Below, piece by piece: positions 50,965 through 59,186 of a stretch of DNA of 64,000 nucleotides (position 1 is its first letter; the number at the start of each line of letters is the position of its first letter). Source of the DNA: MWBV01 sp043815085 (GTDB taxonomy: Archaea; Nanobdellota; Nanobdellia; Pacearchaeales; GW2011-AR1). The position numbers were made by a program, and so were the translations under genes. The stretch lies in assembly GCA_043815085.1 (NCBI GenBank), contig JBDRJG010000001.1, positions 8,081 to 72,080 of the forward strand, in the 5' to 3' direction. The notes under the pieces are model-generated. The model did no database searches. It saw nothing but the letters and a program-made list of their open reading frames with translations, and was not told the DNA's origin.

Positions 50965-51610
50965 TAAATTGTTCATAACTGTAATAATCAAATCCTTTAG
51001 GAGTGAAAATAAAATGCCCCACATCAACTATAAATGGTTTGCTTTCACCCAACGCAGGCATTTCATTTATTACTTTTATTATATCTGATATATTATTAGG
51101 ATTTCTTTCCTCTGTGAACCTATTTACTGTCATGTGGGCTCCCCAAGCTAAAGTAGTTTCTAATCCTCTTTGTTTAGAATTTTTACCAATTTCTTGCATT
51201 GTATTAAAGAAGTTTTCATCTGGATTTCCTTTTGCGATTAAACTATTTTTATTATACAACCAAGAATCATAATTTATTGTTGGTCTTCTTAACCCCTTAA
51301 CTGAGGAATCAACACTTTTTGATAATTCTTCTAAAACTCCTTTATCTAATGAAAAATCATCGCTTGTGCCTTCAACAAGAATTGTTGTATGTAAATTAGA
51401 TTTATCATAAATAATTGAGGGAATTATTTCTGAAACTTTATAAGAGACATTTGTAGCAGACTCTACAATCTTATCTGGATGTCTAAATACAATTAAGTAT
51501 GAGCCTTGATATTTTGGAATATTTGGAACAACCCCTGTTTCTTCTAATGAAGAAGATTCCATTCTGCTATAAATTGAATTTTGCTTTTCTAAAAAATCTT
51601 TGAATTCCAT
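50954..51610 (-). CDS. 2H phosphoesterase-superfamily protein
   Basis: 218 residues from the ATG at 51610, which occupies the same place in the repeat as the phosphatase ATG; a TTG further upstream is spurious. Two HxT motifs, LHTTIL (His74, Thr76) and AHMTVN (His159, Thr161), are the paired catalytic signature of 2H enzymes. These cleave 2',3'-cyclic phosphates or related bonds. Its place among sugar-nucleotide genes is unusual. It may act on a cyclic phosphate sugar intermediate, which is inference. Confidence 0.7.
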   Translation of the reverse strand: MEFKDFLEKQNSIYSRMESSSLEETGVVPNIPKYQGSYLIVFRHPDKIVESATNVSYKVSEIIPSIIYDKSNLHTTILVEGTSDDFSLDKGVLEELSKSVDSSVKGLRRPTINYDSWLYNKNSLIAKGNPDENFFNTMQEIGKNSKQRGLETTLAWGAHMTVNRFTEERNPNNISDIIKVINEMPALGESKPFIVDVGHFIFTPKGFDYYSYEQFKIK

Positions 51611-51671
51611 ATTTTCCAACAATTGCTTGGTTTTTAAATTTTATTGTTGTAAAAACATATTTATTTTATTT
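51605..51671. repeat. 67-bp direct repeat, copy 2: promoter and start of the 2H gene
   Basis: It begins inside the stop of the cupin gene at 51666 and ends at the ATGGAA start of the 2H gene. See copy 1 for the alignment. It carries the same TATA box at the same distance from the ATG. Confidence 0.9.
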
Positions 51672-52100
51672 GTGTTCTGAATCTATTCTCCCTGAAGGTC
51701 TTTCTCCATCATCCAAAACTCTTATAACATCGTCAACGTGGGGAGTTGATACTTCTTGTAAAATAATATCTGTAAGGGCAATAACTCTATGCTTTCTAGG
51801 AGGAACAACTGTGAAAGAATCGTCTGCTTTCATTAATCTTTTTTCTATTTTTCCTTTTTCATTTTCCAACCAAACTTCTGCCTTACCTTCAATAATATAA
51901 TTTGTTTCTATCTTTCTTTCATGGTATTGGAAACTGGTCTTTTCCCCCTTATTGATGTAAATTCTTTTATAACAATAACCCCTTCCGTTAGAATCTTCCC
52001 AGAGCTCTAACCAAACTTCTTTTCCCCAAGGCTTTTTTACTGTGCATGGAAAAGTATAATTTTCATATCCCCTTGGCCTATGTAGTTTTGGTCTATCCAT
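51666..52100 (-). CDS. Cupin-fold mannose-6-phosphate isomerase-like protein
   Basis: 144 residues. KKPWGKEVWLELWEDSNGRG (23-42), INKGEKTSFQYHERKIETNY and IEGKAEVWLEN match the C-terminal cupin of type II phosphomannose isomerases and related sugar-phosphate isomerases. Metal-binding histidines are at about 60 and 99. It probably interconverts a sugar phosphate in the cluster. It overlaps the next gene by eight bases. Confidence 0.78.
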   Translation of the reverse strand: MDRPKLHRPRGYENYTFPCTVKKPWGKEVWLELWEDSNGRGYCYKRIYINKGEKTSFQYHERKIETNYIIEGKAEVWLENEKGKIEKRLMKADDSFTVVPPRKHRVIALTDIILQEVSTPHVDDVIRVLDDGERPSGRIDSEHK

Positions 52101-53085
52101 AATGATTAATCGCCTCCATTATTTCTTTAATTATATTCTCTTTTATATCTTCTCTTTTTTCTAGTTCATTAATTATTCTTTTATAACTTTCTGAAGAAAA
52201 ATGATAATGTCCGGCAATCGTACAACATAAAAACTTATTTTCAGGCTTATTTTTATGCATCCATTTTCCCCATTTCTTTTCATTATAAACTTCTTCTAAA
52301 AAATCTTCAAAATTAATGCCATACATTAAACATTTACTTAAGACAATGCTTGTTTGGATAACTCCTAATTGGGGGGCAATATTCATTGCGTCAACAATCC
52401 CTTTTCTAGACTCAATTTCTTCTTTAGATAGATAATCTGCATTATGTTCTTTTAATTTTATTCCTTTTTCTTTCATAATTTTGGATACTCTTTCTACAAA
52501 TTGCTTATTAAAATTTCCAATCTGGTTGATTTCTTTAATAAGGCTCCCAGTTTGAATAACATAGAATTCTGGTTTACAAAATTGCAGGAAAAAATCTATT
52601 TCTTTCTCTATCTCTTCTAAATTAATTATCCCAAAATTGGTTCCAATATTTTCGTCAGTTCCCATTTCAAGTGAGATTGAGTGATTCAACCTTAAACAAT
52701 ATTCTACTGCTTTTTTAGATTCTTGCAACATTTCGTCGTTATTTCCCTTAAAATGACAGAAATCTATATGAATTAAATCAAAACCTAACTCTATATCTGA
52801 TTTTATGGTTTTATAGGTATCTTCTAAATCATAATTTCCATTAAATCCTGGTCCACAGTGATCACGACATATTCTTACATTGCTATTTGGATATTTTTGC
52901 CTCATAACCTTTATAAAATTCATAAATTCTTTAGTCGTCCAATTGTTCACATATCCGCCAGAGTAATCTATTTGATTTTTAGACGCTATAATCATTAATT
53001 CTTTTCTATGATAATTAGATACTCTAAAAATTGCTTCGATTATTTCTGTACTCATTGGACCTATCCCTAAATTAGAATTAATCAT
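52093..53085 (-). CDS. D-tagatose-bisphosphate aldolase subunit-like (GatZ/KbaZ family)
   Basis: 330 residues. ASKNQIDYSGGYVNNWTTKE (34-53), CRDHCGPG (72-ish to 80) and the HIDFCHFKG segment match GatZ/KbaZ proteins, which support class II tagatose-1,6-bisphosphate aldolases. The catalytic partner (GatY/KbaY) is not visible, so this may be an independent aldolase or isomerase of a novel sugar route. It overlaps the bifunctional kinase gene by four bases. Confidence 0.75.
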   Translation of the reverse strand: MINSNLGIGPMSTEIIEAIFRVSNYHRKELMIIASKNQIDYSGGYVNNWTTKEFMNFIKVMRQKYPNSNVRICRDHCGPGFNGNYDLEDTYKTIKSDIELGFDLIHIDFCHFKGNNDEMLQESKKAVEYCLRLNHSISLEMGTDENIGTNFGIINLEEIEKEIDFFLQFCKPEFYVIQTGSLIKEINQIGNFNKQFVERVSKIMKEKGIKLKEHNADYLSKEEIESRKGIVDAMNIAPQLGVIQTSIVLSKCLMYGINFEDFLEEVYNEKKWGKWMHKNKPENKFLCCTIAGHYHFSSESYKRIINELEKREDIKENIIKEIMEAINHYG

Positions 53086-54680
53086 GTTATTGTTCCAATT
53101 TCTTTTAATGCATAATAAAGTTTGCTCTTTCCCAAAAAATATAGCATTAAATCAAAAGGATCATTGTGCAAAGGGGACATATTTAAAAAAATTAATGCCA
53201 TTAATAATTTTATTTTTTTAAAATCATATCCATTCTTTGTTATAAAAGATTCAAATTCTTCTTTTGCCTCTAAGAGATTGTTTTTTATAGAAAAGTCATA
53301 ATAAACACTGGAACCGCTAATATCAAAAGAGAAGTCTCCTTTTTTTATTAACTGATAAGAAAGATTTATTCCCCCATATAGTTTTGCCAAATCATAATAT
53401 ACATCCCCATATTTAGTTAAACCGCCAAAATCTTGTCTCCAATCCAAAAGAACAAATTTTTGCAAATTACTTTTTAAGTCTACTGTTACAAGAACATTAT
53501 CAAATTGTAAATCCCCGTGAAAATTACTTGGTGTTCCTTCAATTAGATATTTCCAATCAATTTTTTCTAAAAGATCTTTTAAAGGAGGAATTTGAACCCC
53601 ATTAATATTATTCCATCCGTCTTCTATCCCTGTTTTTTTATAAAATTGGTCTAATCTTTCAATAGTCTTATCATAATAGAATCTTTTGCATGCTTCTTGA
53701 AATTGCTTTTTGTTTTCTTCATCAAGATCCTGAATTTTCCAAAGATAACTCTTGGTCCAATGAAGAAAATCTTTGACTAATTGTCTATTTATTACATCAT
53801 ACAAAACTTGCCCATCTATTTTTTTATAACAATAAAAATTTTCACTCTGTGATTCTATTTCTGGACATAGAGTAGAAAGATATCTTGCTCTCTCAATTCT
53901 TTTTTTTACTATATTGGAGTCTCCAAAAAACTTGATAACCCTCCCATTTACAAAATAAATAAATTCATTTCCCTTACTAAAATCAAAATTACTTGTTGCG
54001 CCAGAAAAACTTTCATTGGTTTCTTTATAATTTTTAAAATTTCCAGTATCAAACCAAGTTACACCTATAGGAACAAGCTTCTTTTCAATTAATCTACTAA
54101 ATCCATTAGAAACTTGAACTTCCCCACTCTTTAATTCCTTGTTTTTTTCAAGACCATCAAAATATTCATTATAATCTTTAATCCCTGCAACTCCTATAAA
54201 AGCAAATTTATTATCACATTTTATTTTATCATCCAATTGATATACTAAATTATTTTTTATTTTGACAGTGCAATATGGCTCAGTTTCCTTTACTGGAGCA
54301 ATTCCAAACCAATTTTCAGTTGGTTCTGGAATTTTTTCTAAAATAATTGTGTCTGCTACAAAAAATATAAATGGGCATTGTAATTGATCTTTACATTTTA
54401 ATATAGAATGCCCTGGACCGGTTCCAGGCCCCATATACTTATCTACTTCAACATAAGTTATTTTTCTTTCAGGGTGGGCTAAACTAAGATAACCAATTAT
54501 TGTTTCTTTCTTGTGTCCAACAGCAACAACTATCTCCACTTCCTCTGGAAATTTTTCTATTATGTAGGAAATCACTGCCTTATTATTTATGGGCAAGACT
54601 GCTTTGTTCACGTTTTCTGTTAGTGCTCCCATCCTATTTCCCACACCCGCAGCAAGAATGCAAACTTTGTAATTATTCAT
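53082..54680 (-). CDS. Bifunctional nucleotidyltransferase / APH-type sugar kinase
   Basis: 532 residues. The N-terminal half (1-215) is a nucleotidyltransferase with LAAGVGNRMGALTENVNKAV (9-28). The C-terminal half has FHGDLQFDN with His388-x-Asp390 and LLDWR around residue 410, the Brenner and metal motifs of aminoglycoside/choline kinases. It could phosphorylate a sugar or alcohol and then activate it with NTP. The 49223-49933 protein is a stand-alone copy of the first domain. It is the first gene of the minus-strand cluster that runs down to 49223. Confidence 0.82.
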   Translation of the reverse strand: MNNYKVCILAAGVGNRMGALTENVNKAVLPINNKAVISYIIEKFPEEVEIVVAVGHKKETIIGYLSLAHPERKITYVEVDKYMGPGTGPGHSILKCKDQLQCPFIFFVADTIILEKIPEPTENWFGIAPVKETEPYCTVKIKNNLVYQLDDKIKCDNKFAFIGVAGIKDYNEYFDGLEKNKELKSGEVQVSNGFSRLIEKKLVPIGVTWFDTGNFKNYKETNESFSGATSNFDFSKGNEFIYFVNGRVIKFFGDSNIVKKRIERARYLSTLCPEIESQSENFYCYKKIDGQVLYDVINRQLVKDFLHWTKSYLWKIQDLDEENKKQFQEACKRFYYDKTIERLDQFYKKTGIEDGWNNINGVQIPPLKDLLEKIDWKYLIEGTPSNFHGDLQFDNVLVTVDLKSNLQKFVLLDWRQDFGGLTKYGDVYYDLAKLYGGINLSYQLIKKGDFSFDISGSSVYYDFSIKNNLLEAKEEFESFITKNGYDFKKIKLLMALIFLNMSPLHNDPFDLMLYFLGKSKLYYALKEIGTIT

Positions 54681-54924
54681 TTTGTTCAGAAAAAAATTTA
54701 ATATTAAATAAGGGATGCATAATTATAACCAATATATTCTCTCTTCCTGTTCTTCTCATTTTTACTCGATTATCCTGTGAGCGACCTTAACTTATTTTTA
54801 TATGTTCTTGTCCGCTTTTTAATAATCACTGATAGATAAATTAAGTTATTTATAAAGTTTGTGGAATATTTTTATATAAATTCTTTATACAAAAATTCTT
54901 AAAGACTGATTTTTAATAATAGAT

Positions 54925-56346
54925 ATGAAAGTATTGTTTGTTTATCATAATAGGGTAGAAGATGGTTATATGCCCCAAGTAATCGCCATTTTAGGAGGAG
55001 CACTCAAACAAGAAGGAATAGAAACTAAATTCTTTGATACAACTTTTTACAGAGATAAAAACGATATTTTTATAAATAACGATAGAAAAGTTAGAGAATC
55101 TCAAAAAAAAGGAGGGTACCAACCTGTCCAAGGATTCGGCTTTGAAAGAGAGGTAGTCGACCTCAAAGAAAAATTTTTAGAAGTAGTAGAAGAATACAAA
55201 CCAGATTTAATTGCTGCAACTTCTACATCTTTTGAGTTTAATTCTCTTTTGGATTTTATCCTTCCGGCTAAAAAGAAATTTAATGTTCCTGTTATTGTGG
55301 GGGGATCACATGCCACAGTGGTTCCTGAAAAAGCAATCCAGAAAGAGGGGGTTGATTTTATATGTGTCGGACAAGGAGAGAAACCCTTACTTGAACTTGT
55401 CCGAAGAATGGAAAATAGAGGAGATATCACAACTATCCCTAGTCTGTGGATTAAATCTCCTAACGGAGAAATAATAAGAAATAAAATTGGGCTGCAAATT
55501 GAAAATATGGATGATACTCCCGAAGCAGATTGGGATTTAATAGATGAAAGACACAGGATACGGCCATTTGAGGGTGAAGTAAAAAGATATGGTTGGTTTG
55601 AGATAAGCAGAGGATGCCCTTATAGCTGTAGTTATTGTATTAATTCAAAATTGCACAAAATAGAGCTAGAGGGGGGAGTAAAACCTGGAGCTTATAGATT
55701 TTTTTCCCCAAAAGAGATAATAAGAAGAATGAAAAAATATAAAGAAAAATATGGTTTTAATCATGTGCAGTGTATAGATGAAAATATGGCTGCAATGCCT
55801 TTAGAGAAATTAAAGGAACTTGCTAAACTATACAAAGAAAATATAGGGTGTAGTTTTTTCACACAAAGCAGACCCGAATGTTTTGTTACGAGTCCCGAAA
55901 AAGCAAAAATAATGGCTGAAATGGGTTGTAAGATGGTTGGTCTTGGTGTTGAAAGTGGAAATGAGGAATTGCGTAGGACCATACTAAATAGGCCAATGAA
56001 AGATGGAATTGTTGAGGAGGCTGTAAGAATATTAAAAAACTCTGGAATTATGGTTGCGACATATTATATTATAGGATTTCCAACTGAAACAGAAGAGATG
56101 ATTAAACAGACTATTGATTTACATAGAAGAATACAACCAGATAGATTTTCTGTTAGATTTTTACATCCTTTCCCAGGAACATCTATAAGAAATATTTGTG
56201 TTAAAGAAGGATATATTTCAGATAATTATGAGGATATTAATTCGGATGCTTCTTTTTTCAGAGACCCAGTTTTAAATCTTCCTTCTCCTCCACACCCTAC
56301 AAAAGAAAGACTAAAAGAGCTGAGAGAAGAATTTGAGAGATATTAA
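54925..56346 (+). CDS. B12-binding-domain radical SAM protein
   Basis: 473 residues. GGSHATVVPEKAIQKEGVDF and VGQGEKPLLELVRRMENR are the B12-binding-like N-terminus. CPYSCSYC supplies Cys231, Cys235 and Cys238. GLGVESGNEELRRTILNRPM and IIGFPTETEEMIKQT are B12-dependent radical SAM features. The usual products include C-methylated and rearranged compounds. A TTCTTAAAGACTG box about 27 bases upstream is its promoter. It ends four bases past the HAD gene's stop on the opposite strand. Confidence 0.88.
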   Translation: MKVLFVYHNRVEDGYMPQVIAILGGALKQEGIETKFFDTTFYRDKNDIFINNDRKVRESQKKGGYQPVQGFGFEREVVDLKEKFLEVVEEYKPDLIAATSTSFEFNSLLDFILPAKKKFNVPVIVGGSHATVVPEKAIQKEGVDFICVGQGEKPLLELVRRMENRGDITTIPSLWIKSPNGEIIRNKIGLQIENMDDTPEADWDLIDERHRIRPFEGEVKRYGWFEISRGCPYSCSYCINSKLHKIELEGGVKPGAYRFFSPKEIIRRMKKYKEKYGFNHVQCIDENMAAMPLEKLKELAKLYKENIGCSFFTQSRPECFVTSPEKAKIMAEMGCKMVGLGVESGNEELRRTILNRPMKDGIVEEAVRILKNSGIMVATYYIIGFPTETEEMIKQTIDLHRRIQPDRFSVRFLHPFPGTSIRNICVKEGYISDNYEDINSDASFFRDPVLNLPSPPHPTKERLKELREEFERY

Positions 56347-56828
56347 TTATTAATCTCTTTCTTTCCTCCAAAAAAAATCTTGTTAATTTTTATACAAGCA
56401 TCACAAACAGCCCCCTCCCCAGAATTGGAAGGAGTTATATATTTGGCCCAATTTTTTGCTTCAATTCTTGCATTGGCTGGAGCAATACCAAATAAGCAAT
56501 CTCTAATTATTAGGGCATCAAATATGCCATCACCAATAAAAATAGTATTTTTAAACCCAAACCTCTCTTTTATCCACATAAACCTATCTCCTTCTGGCAC
56601 AAGCTCTATTTTATAACCCATTTCTTCAATCCTTTTCTTAGAAATTGCAAAGCCCCTCTTATCTGCACTAATAAAAAAGATATTTAATTTATCTCTAATC
56701 AATTTAAGACCATCAGAATCATGGGGTCCAAAAATCTTGTATGCCTTTCCTTTTTCAGAATATAAAAATTGTCCTGTGGTCATTACTCCATCTACATCTA
56801 AAACAAAATTCAATTTCTTATTTTCCAT
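56343..56828 (-). CDS. HAD-superfamily phosphatase, KdsC type
   Basis: 161 residues. DVDGVMTTGQF with Asp11 and Asp13, FGPHDSDGLKLI, SADKR and IFIGDGIFDA with Asp100 and Asp104 are those of KdsC and related 3-deoxy-ulosonate-phosphate phosphatases. It lacks a cap. It probably removes a phosphate from an acidic sugar intermediate. It overlaps the AroE-like gene by eleven bases, so the two are cotranscribed. Confidence 0.88.
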   Translation of the reverse strand: MENKKLNFVLDVDGVMTTGQFLYSEKGKAYKIFGPHDSDGLKLIRDKLNIFFISADKRGFAISKKRIEEMGYKIELVPEGDRFMWIKERFGFKNTIFIGDGIFDALIIRDCLFGIAPANARIEAKNWAKYITPSNSGEGAVCDACIKINKIFFGGKKEINN

Positions 56829-57624
56829 TTTCCCTTAAAAAATCTTCCAATAGAGAATTTGGAATTTCTTTGCTGGTGTATATTTCAAATTGTTTTGCTG
56901 CTTGGTGAGTTGTCATAAAAAACCCCGGAATAACGGTTTTACTTAGTTTCTTGGCAGTTTTTATTAAATTTGTATCTCCAATAACCACATCCATAACAAC
57001 TTCATAGTTAGAAATAGATTCTTTTTCTATGGGGGTATCTTCCTTATTACAAAAACCTATACTTGTGGCATTAATTAGAAGAAATTTATTTGGGGATTTA
57101 TTTCGCTCATCCCAATTTAAAACATTTGCATTTAGTCTCTTTGCTAAATCTCTTGCTTTTTCAAAATTCCTGTTCGCGATTGTTAATTTCCCACCTAAAT
57201 CTCTTATAGCGTATCCAATTGCTGTAGCAACACTTCCTGCACCCATCATTAAAACCTCTTTATTATTAATATCTGTTTTCTCCTGAATCGCCTTTTTTGC
57301 TCCGTAATAGTCTGTATTGTACCCCACTAATAATCCATCCTTATTCAGTATGGTATTTACTACCCCTATTTCGCGAGCAGAATCGTCAAGCTCATCCAAA
57401 AAATTTATAACTTCTTTTTTATGGGGCATTGAAACACTGCATCCATGAAAATTCTCCTTTAATAGAGAGGTCATAGATTTTAATTGTGAAGAATCAACTT
57501 TTAATGGAAAATAAACATAATTTAAATTTAATTTATTATAAAACCGATTATGAAAATCAACTCCAAAAGATCCTGGCTTCTCAGAAATAGAAATACACTT
57601 TTTAGTTTCTCTATCTATATTCAT
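56818..57624 (-). CDS. Shikimate dehydrogenase-like protein (AroE family)
   Basis: 268 residues. SVSMPHKKE with the catalytic-type Lys69, VNTI with Asn90, YNTDYYGA with Asp105 and the NAD(P)-binding MGAGSVATAIGYAIRDLGG (126-144) match shikimate dehydrogenase. No other aromatic-amino-acid gene lies nearby, while a KdsC-type phosphatase overlaps it. A role in a cyclitol or unusual sugar route is as likely as shikimate reduction. Substrate inference is weak. Confidence 0.82.
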   Translation of the reverse strand: MNIDRETKKCISISEKPGSFGVDFHNRFYNKLNLNYVYFPLKVDSSQLKSMTSLLKENFHGCSVSMPHKKEVINFLDELDDSAREIGVVNTILNKDGLLVGYNTDYYGAKKAIQEKTDINNKEVLMMGAGSVATAIGYAIRDLGGKLTIANRNFEKARDLAKRLNANVLNWDERNKSPNKFLLINATSIGFCNKEDTPIEKESISNYEVVMDVVIGDTNLIKTAKKLSKTVIPGFFMTTHQAAKQFEIYTSKEIPNSLLEDFLRENGK

Positions 57625-57730
57625 AAAAATCTTTGACCATTGACTCTTATAAACATTATTATAATTTTATATATAGTAAAAAATCTGGTGTTTTCAAGAA
57701 TATATGGATTAAAGAGATATATAAAATATT

Positions 57731-58960
57731 TTAGAATTTTATTTTAATTAAGGATATATAAGATTTTCTGAATTTTTCTGAATTTTCCATTAAATTCTTA
57801 ACGGATTTTCTTATAAAAGATATTTTATTTAAAAAAGCAAAGAAATTACTTTTTAATCTATACTTCACATAAAAGAATCTTGATTTTTTTGGAAAAGGGT
57901 TTTTGAGAATATAATTTCTCTTTTCTAAGGCTTTTTTTATTTCCCTTGTATCTGCATCTTTGTTTATTTCAATTTTTTTTATTCTTTTTTTCCAAAATAA
58001 AGGAATATCTTCCAAGCCTATTTTTAAATCAGTTCCATTTTCCAAATCCCTAAATGAATATTTCTCTTTAAGGGGATTCATATTTACCCATCCTTCCTTG
58101 TAATCCTCGAATCCAAAACGAATTTTTATTTTATTTTCAAAAAAACCAGGGGGGATAAAAAGGGGGGAACAAAGGTCAAAATGAAGGACATAGGCGGTTT
58201 TATCGGTATGAAATTCTCCATCAAAATGTGCACAAAGTTCTTTTTTTGGAATAACTGAAATTTGTTTTACTCTTTTTAAAAAAGGTTCTATATCTTCAGA
58301 ACGTCTTATTAAAGCGCTTCCGGCTTCTCCAGAAAAAAACCAATGAGTAAACAATTTTTTATTAACAATTTGCATAGCTTCATATGTCCCTCTTGGAAAG
58401 AGAGCAACAATACACTTTCTATCTTCCTCTAAAATTCTTGAACTAGGATATGCAACTTCATGAAAGGGAGTGCCTTTTCTTGCCAGATTGTAAAAGATTG
58501 TAAAAGATGTAACAGGTATAGAAACATTTTTATTCTTTACAGCTATTTTTTTTGCCTTATTTAAACAAGCATTTAATATTTCTTTATTTGGAGCTAAGAA
58601 AGGATGATCATTGTTCCCTGCATAAAAAATCCATTCATCTTCTAATTTATTCATAAATCTTATTGTCTCCTGAAACTTTTTCTGACTATCACTTCTTCCA
58701 TAAATTAAAATGGCTTTTGGGAATAAGTTTAAAACTTCCTTTTCAAATCTTTCTCTTTGGGAATAATTTTCTAATTCATATTTTATTATTACATTACTCC
58801 ATTCTATTTCAGCATAACTTGCCAAGGTGTAAAGAGTTATGTCTAATTTACTTGGCATATTATATATTTTAGCTTTAGAATCCCTCACCTCCCCTAAAAA
58901 TTTATGTCCCCCAGCATAAAATGGCTCATCAGTTATATAATTATCAAAATAAAGTATCAT
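57731..58960 (-). CDS. Unrecognised 409-residue protein of the glycan island
   Basis: No family recalled. The N-terminal half has TLASYAEIEWSNVIIKYELE and DEWIFYAGNNDHPFLAPNKE, the latter reminiscent of the GT-A nucleotide-sugar region. The C-terminus is basic with amphipathic helices (FFYVKYRLKSNFFAFLNKIS) that could bind membrane. There is no signal peptide. Given its neighbours, a glycosyltransferase or sulfotransferase-like enzyme is possible but unproven. Confidence 0.5.
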   Translation of the reverse strand: MILYFDNYITDEPFYAGGHKFLGEVRDSKAKIYNMPSKLDITLYTLASYAEIEWSNVIIKYELENYSQRERFEKEVLNLFPKAILIYGRSDSQKKFQETIRFMNKLEDEWIFYAGNNDHPFLAPNKEILNACLNKAKKIAVKNKNVSIPVTSFTIFYNLARKGTPFHEVAYPSSRILEEDRKCIVALFPRGTYEAMQIVNKKLFTHWFFSGEAGSALIRRSEDIEPFLKRVKQISVIPKKELCAHFDGEFHTDKTAYVLHFDLCSPLFIPPGFFENKIKIRFGFEDYKEGWVNMNPLKEKYSFRDLENGTDLKIGLEDIPLFWKKRIKKIEINKDADTREIKKALEKRNYILKNPFPKKSRFFYVKYRLKSNFFAFLNKISFIRKSVKNLMENSEKFRKSYISLIKIKF

Positions 58961-59186
58961 AAAGAGAGATTATCCTTTCACATTATAAGCTTTATTGTGA
59001 TAAACTTTTATATTTAATTCATATATACTATTAACCATATATTCTTTTAAATGAAATTATTTTGAGAATTAAAGGAAAAATGTGGGTCTTTAAAAAAGGC
59101 TATTAAATTGTACTCAAAAAATAAGTGAAATATTTTATATTCTATAAAGCATATAATTTTATAAACAGATTTTTTTTAGACATTTT

